Assembly (NCBI GenBank): GCA_013214025.1
Contig: JABSRN010000013.1
Coordinates: 22,530 to 86,529 of the forward strand
Length of the DNA: 64,000 nucleotides
Source of the DNA: Polyangiaceae bacterium
GTDB lineage: Bacteria; Myxococcota_A; Polyangia; Polyangiales; Polyangiaceae
Direction: 5' to 3'
Numbering within the stretch: position 1 is the first letter of the stretch; every line of letters starts with the position of its first letter. Positions 17,746 through 25,169 of this stretch are shown piece after piece. The notes beneath the pieces are model-generated. The model did no database searches, was not told the origin of the DNA, and saw only the letters and a list, made by a program, of their open reading frames with translations. A program made the translations under genes and the position numbers.

Positions 17746-18966
17746 CTAGACGAACAGTTCTTCGCTCGTTAGTCGGTCGATTTCCGCGATGGTGTAGCCG
17801 AGGATTTTCGTTAAGATCTCGCGGTTGTGCTCGCCCAGCAGAGGTCCGGGCTTATCGAAGCCGCCCCCGCTCTCGGAGAGCCGGAAACCAGGGCGCTCGA
17901 AAGCGGCGCGTCCGAGGTACTTGTGTTCGAGCCAAACGAAGTGCCCGCGGTGGTTCAGCGCCGGATCCTCGAGCAGGTCGGCTTGATTGTTCAGCGCTCC
18001 GGCTTCGACGCCCGCGGCTTGTAGTTTCGACATCAGCTCATTGCGGTCGAAGGCCTGGCTCCATTCGCCGATCGTTTTGTCGATGTGTTCCTGCGCCTCG
18101 ACGCGCCCTTCGAGAGAATCGTAAGAGCTGTTGTTGAGCGCCTCTGGGTTGCCCATCTCTTTCTTGAGAGCTGTCCATTCGGTGTCGGTTTGTACTGCGA
18201 TGGCGATCCAGCGGTCATCCCCGGTAGTGGGATACACATTGTGTGGGGCGGCGAACTCGTCGTGGTTGCCGCGCCGCTCTTCGGTCTCGTTGTTGGCGCT
18301 CTGGCGTACGATGGCGGCAGACATACTGTAGACGGCCGTTTCGATCTGGGAGACATCGATGTAGCGGCCTTCGCCGGTGCGACGCCGATGAAATAGAGCC
18401 GCCGCGATGGCACAAGCCACGTACTTGGGCGACAGGGAATCGGTAATGGTGCCGAAGGGGCCGACAGTTTCCCGCCCGGGCCAGCCGGTGACGTAGGCGA
18501 AGCCCGAAAGGGCCGTACCTTGTCCGCCAAAGCCTGGGTAAAGCCGGTCGGGGCCTGTTTGCCCAAACAAGCAACCCGACGCCATCACCAAATCGGGCTT
18601 CAGTTTCTTGAGATTTTCGTAGGTGAGCCCCCACTTCGGCATCACCTTGGGCGAGAAGTTTTCGCACACGAGATCGGCCCACTGCACCAAGCGTCGAACG
18701 ATGTCTGCGCCTTGTTCGTGTTTCATGTTGACGGTCAAGCTTTGCTTGTCCGTATTGAGCAATGCGAACATCAGTGCGCTGTCCATACGCTCGGCCATAG
18801 TATCCGTCTTGACGGCCATCATGAGGCGCAAGAAATCGGGTCTGTGGGCAGACTCGATACGAATGACGTGGGCCCCTTGCTCCGAAAGGTAGCGGGTGGA
18901 AATGGGGCCAGCCGCGCCAGCGCCCAGCTCCAAGACCTTGAGTCCCTTGAATACGCGCTCAGTCAT
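17746..18966 (-). CDS. Family III (CaiB/BaiF) CoA-transferase, second of a coupled pair
   Basis: 406 residues. The start MTERVFKGLKVLELGAGAAGPI is characteristic of family III CoA-transferases, as are VIRIESAHRPDF, the LVCENFSPKVMPKWGLTYENL block and the C-terminal PLLGEHNREIL. The enzymes move CoA between carboxylic acids through an aspartyl-CoA thioester, and the catalytic Asp is usually near residue 170. In this protein the segment LSGFAYVTGWPGRETVGPFG shows no obvious Asp, while the partner has one at the comparable place, so this may be the non-catalytic subunit of a heteromer. Its ATG overlaps the stop codon of the upstream partner by one base (TGATG), indicating translational coupling. 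Substrate unknown. Confidence 0.88.
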   Translation of the reverse strand: MTERVFKGLKVLELGAGAAGPISTRYLSEQGAHVIRIESAHRPDFLRLMMAVKTDTMAERMDSALMFALLNTDKQSLTVNMKHEQGADIVRRLVQWADLVCENFSPKVMPKWGLTYENLKKLKPDLVMASGCLFGQTGPDRLYPGFGGQGTALSGFAYVTGWPGRETVGPFGTITDSLSPKYVACAIAAALFHRRRTGEGRYIDVSQIETAVYSMSAAIVRQSANNETEERRGNHDEFAAPHNVYPTTGDDRWIAIAVQTDTEWTALKKEMGNPEALNNSSYDSLEGRVEAQEHIDKTIGEWSQAFDRNELMSKLQAAGVEAGALNNQADLLEDPALNHRGHFVWLEHKYLGRAAFERPGFRLSESGGGFDKPGPLLGEHNREILTKILGYTIAEIDRLTSEELFV

Positions 18967-20180
18967 CAGATCACCCCCTGCTGTCGCAATGCGCTGACTT
19001 TCTCTGTGGATATGCCGGCCTCCTGCAGTACGGCGTCGGTATGTTCGCCGAGCTTGGGAGCCTTGCCGCGAATTCGAACATCGTTACCAGTGGTTTTGGC
19101 AAAGAAATTGGGGTGTTCAATACTGGCCCCCAACTCTGGATAATCGAGGGTCACGAAGAGATCGCGACTGCGCAGTTGGCGGTGAGCCAACACCTCTGCC
19201 GAGTCGTTGCAAGGAGCCAACATGATGCGCCGTTTCACACTTTCCTCGAACAACTCGGCGCGCGTCTTGGTCTCGAAGAACGAGCCGAAGGCCTCTTCGA
19301 GGGGCGCAATCTCTTCAGAAGTCATCGAGAACACGTCGTAGTTTTTCCAGTTGTAGTTCTTCAGCCACTCAGGCGCGCAACCGGTCTCGTCCATATATTC
19401 TACGGTGGCCACCAGGTTGGGGACTCGGGTCGGTCCGCCGCGCAGACCGTAGGAGATGTAACCGTCCTTGACCTTCCACACTTCTCGGGAAGGTCCGACA
19501 CGGTAGCCCGCCCGGTGATTGATCACACCGTCTACCGAGTAGTTGCCGGTGTGGCAAAGCAGAGTCGACGTGTGGGTCTCCTGCATCGAGACGTCGACGA
19601 ACTGCCCGCGCTGGGAGTCTTCTCGTGAATAGAGCGCCATGATGATGCCCAGCACCGCTTCGGGGGCGGCGTGATAGTAACTGGTCGGCATCGTGCAACG
19701 AATGGGCGGGCGATCGGGATCGCCCGTCATTTGCAGGTTGCCGCTCATCGCCACGATGACCAGATCGTGGGCGTTGTAGTGAGAGTAAGGGCCGTCTTGT
19801 CCGAAGGGGCTGATGGCGCAGTAAATCAACTTGGGGTTGTCTGCCACGAGTGCGGCGTAACCGAGCCCACGGTCCTTCATGAGCCCGGGCTGGAAAGACT
19901 CCAGCACGATGTCTGCCTGCTTGGCAAGAGTGCGGAAGACGTCTTGTCCGTCTGGTTGGTCTAGATCCAGCGTGATGCCGCGTTTGCTCGTGTTGAGCGC
20001 GAGCCAGGGGAGGCTACGCTCGGGGCCCTCCTTGCCTGCCAAGAACGGCCCTCGCTGGCGGATAGCGTCACCTGTGGGAGCTTCGATCTTGACGACGTCG
20101 GCGCCCATATCGCCGAGAATCTTCCCGGCGAGGAAACCTCGTTCACAGGTGAGATCGAGTACGCGAATTCCGGATAGCAT
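18966..20180 (-). CDS. Family III (CaiB/BaiF) CoA-transferase, first of a coupled pair
   Basis: 404 residues from the ATG at 20180, which has GAGGA nine bases upstream. The N-terminus MLSGIRVLDLTCERGFLAGK is typical, with VVKIEAPTGDAIRQRGPFL, LVLDLDQPDGQ-like and ESFQPGLMKDRGLGYAAL segments. YNAHDLVIVAMSGNLQMTGD probably contains the catalytic Asp (AHDLV, aligning with the active-site region), and it ends with APKLGEHTDAVLQEAGI. Coupled pairs of family III transferases occur in benzylsuccinate and aromatic or alicyclic acid catabolism, where two chains form one enzyme; I infer the same here. With the downstream carboxyltransferase this may be a small acyl-CoA pathway operon. The frame is open further upstream to 20288, but the later ATG fits the family. 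Confidence 0.88.
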   Translation of the reverse strand: MLSGIRVLDLTCERGFLAGKILGDMGADVVKIEAPTGDAIRQRGPFLAGKEGPERSLPWLALNTSKRGITLDLDQPDGQDVFRTLAKQADIVLESFQPGLMKDRGLGYAALVADNPKLIYCAISPFGQDGPYSHYNAHDLVIVAMSGNLQMTGDPDRPPIRCTMPTSYYHAAPEAVLGIIMALYSREDSQRGQFVDVSMQETHTSTLLCHTGNYSVDGVINHRAGYRVGPSREVWKVKDGYISYGLRGGPTRVPNLVATVEYMDETGCAPEWLKNYNWKNYDVFSMTSEEIAPLEEAFGSFFETKTRAELFEESVKRRIMLAPCNDSAEVLAHRQLRSRDLFVTLDYPELGASIEHPNFFAKTTGNDVRIRGKAPKLGEHTDAVLQEAGISTEKVSALRQQGVI

Positions 20181-20434
20181 GATGTGTTGTCCTCGCAGCG
20201 GTGCGCCGGCGATGGACCGTTTCATCGAGGGCAGCGTGCAAGCATCTAGCGCAGTTCTTCGGCTCCGTCGAGATGGACTGGCGTGCACGAAACACTCTCA
20301 GGCCCGGCGTATTTGGTTCTCTACCGGGGCCCGTCAATATTCGGTCTTGTGAAGGCTGACCCCTGGGGAAGTGCTGGAAAGGGTGATCTAGCGTAGGCAA
20401 CTTGGAGTGCCCGCGCGAGCGACCGCTGTGGGCC

Positions 20435-20932
20435 TCAACAGTAGTCGCTACGCCCTTCAACGCTGAGCACATTGCCCCTCCGGTCTCGCTCGACTTGGCA
20501 ACACGCGTCCAGCTCCGCGAGCAACTTCTTGCGGCCCCGTTGCACTCGCGTGCGGGCGCCCGAAGGGGAGAGGCCCAGCTGGCTGGCCAGTTCGGGTTGG
20601 GGCACTCCGTCGAGCTCGCTGAGCTGGAGCGCGGTGCGAAATTCCTTCGGTAGCTGGCCGATCATGGGCTCCAGCCATGACGCGACGGTAGCGTTGAGCT
20701 CGTCATCCTCGGCGCCTGATTCGGGAGCCATCTGAGCGTCATAGCTGCCCGCGGAATCGCTGTCGTTGGTTAACGACAGTTCGGTCAGGCGCCGTCCTTG
20801 GCGGCGGTACTGATCGACGATGGCATGGCGCGCAATGCGGTACCCCCAGGCACCCAGTCGGTCTTCGTCCTGCAGCTGGTCGCGTTGCTCGTGCACCTTC
20901 AAGAAGACATCTTGCACGATATCCTCGGGCAA
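20435..20932 (-). CDS. SigZ-like ECF RNA polymerase sigma factor, 5' end unclear (possible frameshift)
   Basis: The frame encodes sigma region 2 from LPEDIVQDVFLKVHEQRDQL (with LGAWGYRIARHAIVDQYRRQ) and region 4 (LPKEFRTALQLSELDGVPQP, SPSGARTRVQRGRKKL). The Cys-containing tail CCQVERDRRGN resembles SigZ-type factors. Upstream in the same frame the sequence continues as good sigma region 2.1 (LLKKNWSALRSDLFRFVNRR) but reaches a TAA near 21094 with no ATG or GTG. The only listed-type start is a TTG at 20932, which would remove that helix. An ATG at 21077 opens MADPSPASPASRRPSAPRTS in a neighbouring frame, so one indel near 21030 would restore a complete gene of about 210 residues. No anti-sigma gene is adjacent. 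It could be a sequencing error or a young pseudogene. Confidence 0.75.
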   Translation of the reverse strand: MPEDIVQDVFLKVHEQRDQLQDEDRLGAWGYRIARHAIVDQYRRQGRRLTELSLTNDSDSAGSYDAQMAPESGAEDDELNATVASWLEPMIGQLPKEFRTALQLSELDGVPQPELASQLGLSPSGARTRVQRGRKKLLAELDACCQVERDRRGNVLSVEGRSDYC

Positions 20933-21172
20933 GGCCGAATCGCGAACCCGGCGGTTGACGAAACGGAACAGGTCGCTACGTAGCGCGCTCCAGTTTTTCT
21001 TGAGGAGTGCCGCATTGCGAGGTCCTTGGTGCGCTGGGGCGACGTGATGCGGGGCTGGCTGGGGATGGATCGGCCATGGTGCTGCGAATGTTTAGGAGCG
21101 GCTGTTAATGTTAAGTTCGTTTTGGCCGGTTGCAAGACAAGAGGCTGGCGCTGAATCGAGTTCCGCGATGAA

Positions 21173-21673
21173 CTACAGTAGAGCCCATCGCGGAATCATT
21201 CGTAAACTGCAACATTCGGGCGCGCAGCAAGCTTGCCCCTCTTCTGCTCGCTCGGCGCGTGCCTGCGTTTCTTCTTCGTCGGAGGCCTTGCGCAGTGCGG
21301 CGAATAGCTCCCATCGGTTGCCATCCGGATCTGTCGCCCACACCTTGTCCTGCTCCGAATAACAACAGACGGTCTTTTCTTCCTTCATAGAAGTCAGACC
21401 TAGTTCGTCGAGTCGTCTTGTCGAGCGCATGACGTCGCTAGTATCCGCCAGTTGGATGCCAAAGTGAGCGCCCGGGGCGGCGACCGCTGCCGTGCTCTCC
21501 AACAGACTGAGGTTCAGGGGCGGGGATTCGAGTTGGCACTTGGCGTAGCCTGGGCGGACTTTGCTGGGTTCCCGGCCGAATAATTGTGCGTAGAACTGGG
21601 TGCTTTTGTCGATCGAGCGCACGCTCAAGCTGATGTGGGCGGCGATGGGCCGGCGGAAGATGGCTTCTGACAT
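21173..21673 (-). CDS. VOC-family protein resembling ArsI/CadI
   Basis: 166 residues from the ATG at 21673, with AGGAG seven bases upstream. The vicinal-oxygen-chelate fold is visible: AAHISLSVRSIDKSTQFYAQ at the start, APGAHFGIQLADTSDV in the middle and KVWATDPDGNRWELFAALR at the end. The two His and the Glu of WELF are the expected metal ligands. KTVCCYSEQDKVW and the C-terminal cysteines (QACCAPECCS) resemble ArsI (C-As lyase) and the cadmium-inducible CadI group, where Cys residues bind arsenic or metal. It is divergent from the acyl-CoA dehydrogenase gene by about 100 bases, and no ArsR regulator is adjacent. An As/metal role is likely but unproven. Confidence 0.75.
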   Translation of the reverse strand: MSEAIFRRPIAAHISLSVRSIDKSTQFYAQLFGREPSKVRPGYAKCQLESPPLNLSLLESTAAVAAPGAHFGIQLADTSDVMRSTRRLDELGLTSMKEEKTVCCYSEQDKVWATDPDGNRWELFAALRKASDEEETQARAERAEEGQACCAPECCSLRMIPRWALL

Positions 21674-21776
21674 TAGGAGACTCCTGTTGGCTGTTTTCTT
21701 CGCCAATTAGTGGTTTCCTATACAGACGCTGCCACCGGGGGATGGACGCAGCTTTTTGACCAAGCAGCTCAACATT

Positions 21777-23570
21777 ATGGCCAATCCACTCATCCGCGAC
21801 CGACTTGTCGACTTCTTGCTCAACGAGGTGCTTCATGTGAGCGACTTGTGCGACCTGCCCGAGTTCGAGGACTACAGCACCGAAACTTTTGATCTTCTGC
21901 TCGATTCAGTCCGCAAGCTCGCGCGGGGCCCGATGTTTGAGACTTACCGGGAAATGAACGACGCCCCGGCGCATTTTGACGGCAAGCGGGTGATCACGAG
22001 TGAGCGAATGAAAGATCTCTACCCGCGGCTGGTGGAGCTGGGCATGACCAACGCCACTCGTCCGAAGGATGCTGGCGGGCAACAGCTGCCCTGCGTGATC
22101 ATGGGCGTCTGTGCCGCGTACCTGTCCGCGGCGAACGTGAGCGCGACCTGTTTTGCGACCTTGTCCATCGGAGCGGGCCATCTGATCGAAGCCTTCGGTA
22201 GCCATATCCTCCGGGAGCGCTACATGGCGCCTATTTATTCCGGCGAATGGACCGGTACTATGGCTCTCACCGAGCCCCATGCGGGCAGTAGTCTCGGCGA
22301 TGTCGCGACCAAAGCGCTGCCCACCGATGGCGAGCATTATCTCATCAGCGGCTCGAAAATTTTCATATCCGGCGGCGATAATAGCTTCAGCGAAAACATT
22401 GTTCACTTGGCCTTAGCGCGGATCGAGGGCGCACCGGCAGGCATTCGAGGCATTTCCTTGTTTGTGGTCCCGGCCAAACGTCTAGAGGGCACAGATTTGG
22501 TGGACAACGATGTCACGCCGACGGGCACCTTTCACAAGATGGGTTGGCGGGCTCTGCCCTCGATTGCACTCACCTTTGGCGAGGCGGGGGATTGTCACGG
22601 CTATCTGGTGGGTGAGCCCCACCGCGGCATGCGGTACATGTTTCAGATGATGAACGAAGCTCGCATTGGAGTGGGCTTACACGCAGCGGCAACCGCGTTG
22701 GTAGCCTATGAGGAGTCCTTGGCCTACGCTAAAGAGCGACCCCAGGGCCGTGCTCTCAAGGGCAAAGCGGATGGCCCCCAGGTCAACATCATTGAGCACG
22801 CGGACGTCAGGCGCATGTTGCTTCGGCAAAAGGCGATATCCGAGTCGGCGTTCGCGCTGGTGCTCATCTGTGGGCAGTACATGGATCTGTCGCGTTATGC
22901 CACCGAAGCGGCCGAGCGCGAACGGGCGGAAAAGTTGCTGGAGCTGCTCACTCCGGTCACCAAGACCTTCGCTGCTGAACAGGGTTTTGAGAGTAACGCT
23001 CTGGCGGTGCAGGTATTGGGTGGCGCGGGCTACACCAGCGAGTACTTACCGGAAGCTTGGCTGCGGGATCAAAAGCTCAACAGTATTCATGAAGGCACGA
23101 CGGGTATTCAAAGCCTGGATCTCTTGGCCCGCAAGGTGTTCGGGACTGGCGGTGCGAGCTTGGTGGGCTTCGCCAAAGAGATTGCTCTCACGATCGAGGC
23201 GGGCAAATCGGCGGGGGTGGAGGAGAGCTGGCTGAAAGCCTTGGAGACTGCTACCGCAGACGTTGGGGAGTTGAGCCAAGTGCTTGGAATGCGCGCCATG
23301 GCGGATGCGGAAGCGGGCATGCGCCATAGCCACGACTACTTGGACATGTTCGGTACTCTGGTGATCGGTTGGGTGTGGGTCAGGCTGGCGACGGCAGCGA
23401 GTCGTGGCATCAAGAACGGCGGCGCACGCGCTGACAAAAGTTTCTATGATGGTCAGCTGCGCTGCGCCCAGTACTGGTTCGCTAACGAAATGCCGAGGGT
23501 CAAAGAATTGGCCCGCCGAATTGAAGTCGGCGACGATAGCTATGCCGCGATGGACCACGATAGTTTCTAA
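21777..23570 (+). CDS. Acyl-CoA dehydrogenase, long (about 600-residue) type
   Basis: 597 residues from the ATG at 21777. FAD enzyme that makes the 2,3-double bond in an acyl-CoA. The core has the family signatures: WTGTMALTEPHAGSSLGDVA (FAD/substrate strand), FHKMGWRALPSIALTFGEA, and VQVLGGAGYTSEYLPEAWLR followed by IHEGTTGIQSLDLLARKVFG, where Glu 439 is the expected catalytic base. About 130 extra residues at the C-terminus and a longer N-terminal domain put it with the 600-residue dehydrogenases that include DmdC-type enzymes and several FadE proteins, not the 380-residue short-chain type. Substrate is unknown. A start 7 codons upstream (21756) is also open. It may be cotranscribed with the flavin reductase gene 170 bases downstream. 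Confidence 0.88.
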   Translation: MANPLIRDRLVDFLLNEVLHVSDLCDLPEFEDYSTETFDLLLDSVRKLARGPMFETYREMNDAPAHFDGKRVITSERMKDLYPRLVELGMTNATRPKDAGGQQLPCVIMGVCAAYLSAANVSATCFATLSIGAGHLIEAFGSHILRERYMAPIYSGEWTGTMALTEPHAGSSLGDVATKALPTDGEHYLISGSKIFISGGDNSFSENIVHLALARIEGAPAGIRGISLFVVPAKRLEGTDLVDNDVTPTGTFHKMGWRALPSIALTFGEAGDCHGYLVGEPHRGMRYMFQMMNEARIGVGLHAAATALVAYEESLAYAKERPQGRALKGKADGPQVNIIEHADVRRMLLRQKAISESAFALVLICGQYMDLSRYATEAAERERAEKLLELLTPVTKTFAAEQGFESNALAVQVLGGAGYTSEYLPEAWLRDQKLNSIHEGTTGIQSLDLLARKVFGTGGASLVGFAKEIALTIEAGKSAGVEESWLKALETATADVGELSQVLGMRAMADAEAGMRHSHDYLDMFGTLVIGWVWVRLATAASRGIKNGGARADKSFYDGQLRCAQYWFANEMPRVKELARRIEVGDDSYAAMDHDSF

Positions 23571-23739
23571 GCGCGGAGATCGGCCGTAGCGATCGATAAA
23601 TTCCGGGGGTTTCTAGGGGGCCGTAGCAGACTCCGGTGATTCCCGGCCGAACTCCGCTATTCCAGGGCTGGCGACGAGCGGGCAGATGAACTACCTAGCT
23701 GGAGCGGGGTTCGCTTTGGGAGCCTTCAATCAATCAGCC

Positions 23740-24225
23740 ATGCGTGTATCTCCGGAAAACTTTCGTGCCGCCCTTGGGCGTTGGGCTAGCGGTGTGACTG
23801 TGGTTACTGCCCGCTTCAAGCAGGGTGCTCACGGCATGACCGCCTCATCGTTGGTGAGTGTGTCCCTGAGCCCGGCGCTCATCTCCGTGTGCATGGCAAA
23901 AGATGCCCGCACCCTGGAGTGGATGACCGCCTCCCAGGCCTTCGCGGTGAACGTTCTCTCCAGCGAGCAGGAATCGCTGTCTCGCCACTTTTCATCTGCG
24001 GAAACCGATCGGGACCGGCTCAAGGATGTGGCCTTCGGCGAGCTCAGCACCGGCAGCCCCGTTCTCGACGGGGCGGCTGTCGTGCTCGATTGCCGGATGC
24101 ACGCTATGCATCCCGCGGGGGATCACGTGTTGTGCATCGGCGAGGTCGTGCAGACGCGAGTGTCCGACAAGGCCCCGTTACTTTTCTATCGGGGCGAGTA
24201 CCGGCGTTTGGATCCTAAAGTCTGA
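23740..24225 (+). CDS. Flavin reductase-like, FMN-binding split-barrel protein
   Basis: 161 residues from the ATG at 23740. MRVSPENFRAALGRWASGVT is the standard N-terminus of flavin reductase-like domain proteins, followed by GMTASSLVSVSLSPALISVC, FAVNVLSSEQESLSRHFSS, LDCRMHAMHPAGDHVLCIGE and the closing LLFYRGEYRRL. Such proteins supply reduced FMN/FAD to two-component monooxygenases or act as small flavin oxidoreductases. No monooxygenase partner is adjacent; the acyl-CoA dehydrogenase upstream and P450 far downstream are not classical partners. An upstream ATG at 23686 adds 18 residues not seen in the family, although it has a GGGCAG stretch before it. Confidence 0.85.
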   Translation: MRVSPENFRAALGRWASGVTVVTARFKQGAHGMTASSLVSVSLSPALISVCMAKDARTLEWMTASQAFAVNVLSSEQESLSRHFSSAETDRDRLKDVAFGELSTGSPVLDGAAVVLDCRMHAMHPAGDHVLCIGEVVQTRVSDKAPLLFYRGEYRRLDPKV

Positions 24226-24272
24226 AGTGCTGCAAGCGGGCGGTAGCGCTGTCCGTCTCAGCATCTGAACTC

Positions 24273-25169
24273 ATGACCCCGACTCAGAAAGGCGTTGTCC
24301 TCACTCTCCTCGCCTCCACGGGCGCAGCCGTATTCTTGTCGGTGTTCAAGCTCGGCACCGAGTACGGCAGCTTGCAGCACGCCGTCCTGTTTCTGCTCGG
24401 TTCGGCTGCCGCCTTCAACACGGTGGCGAGCATCGTCTCCACCCGGTCTCTCGCGGTAATTCGTCTCGACCGAAAGAGCTTCGCTATCTCGGTGGTGTTT
24501 GCTCTACTGACTCTCGGCGGCAATCTGTGCGCCACCTTAGCGTTGCAGCGCATCTCGGCTCCGCTGACGAGCGTCTTTCAGCAAACCCAAGTAGTGCTGG
24601 TGGCGTATCTTGGTGCGCGTTGGCTAGGAGAGACCCTGACGAGCCGGTTTTGGATAGGGGGGCTCCTCGCCGGCTTCGGACTGGTGTTGCTGCGGTTGGA
24701 TGCCGCTCGAATTTCGGAGTTCAATGCGGCTGGTACCACCTACGCTACCCTGTCGGCACTGTGTTTCGCTCTCATGGCGGTCATCACCAAACGCTACATT
24801 CATGAAATACAGCCGATCGCCGTCAACGCTGTGCGGCTCTGGATGGCGGTATTGATATGGGTGCTTTATCACGGGCTGCCACAGCTGGCCGAGCTTCGCT
24901 GGCAGCTGATTGCCTGCTGTGGGGTGGCTGCGTTCCTGGGGCCGTTTCTGGCGCGAATCGCCTTGATGTATTCTTTGCGATATATCCCGGCGAGCTTGAC
25001 GACATTGCTGGGGCTGATCACGCCGGCTTTGGCACTGATTCCAGCGTTTATCGTGTTCGGCATGCTGCCGACCTCCCGTGAGCTCCTCGGCAGTATCGTG
25101 ATGATCGCTGGCATTGCCCTGCCGACACTGGGGGCCCTGCGCGACTCGCCGACAGCTGCTCCGGTTTAG
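24273..25169 (+). CDS. EamA/DMT-superfamily membrane transporter
   Basis: 298 residues with about ten hydrophobic helices in two repeats of five, the plan of drug/metabolite transporters. The EamA repeats are seen as ALQRISAPLTSVFQQTQVVL plus ARWLGETLTSRFWIGGLLAG in the first half, and LRYIPASLTTLLGLITPALA plus FGMLPTSRELLGSIVMIAGI in the second. Substrates of this family (amino acids, nucleotides, other metabolites) cannot be predicted. It starts 48 bases after the flavin reductase gene on the same strand. Its TAG overlaps the stop of the convergent MMPL gene (bases TTTAG at 25165-25169), with no terminator between them. Confidence 0.85.
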   Translation: MTPTQKGVVLTLLASTGAAVFLSVFKLGTEYGSLQHAVLFLLGSAAAFNTVASIVSTRSLAVIRLDRKSFAISVVFALLTLGGNLCATLALQRISAPLTSVFQQTQVVLVAYLGARWLGETLTSRFWIGGLLAGFGLVLLRLDAARISEFNAAGTTYATLSALCFALMAVITKRYIHEIQPIAVNAVRLWMAVLIWVLYHGLPQLAELRWQLIACCGVAAFLGPFLARIALMYSLRYIPASLTTLLGLITPALALIPAFIVFGMLPTSRELLGSIVMIAGIALPTLGALRDSPTAAPV

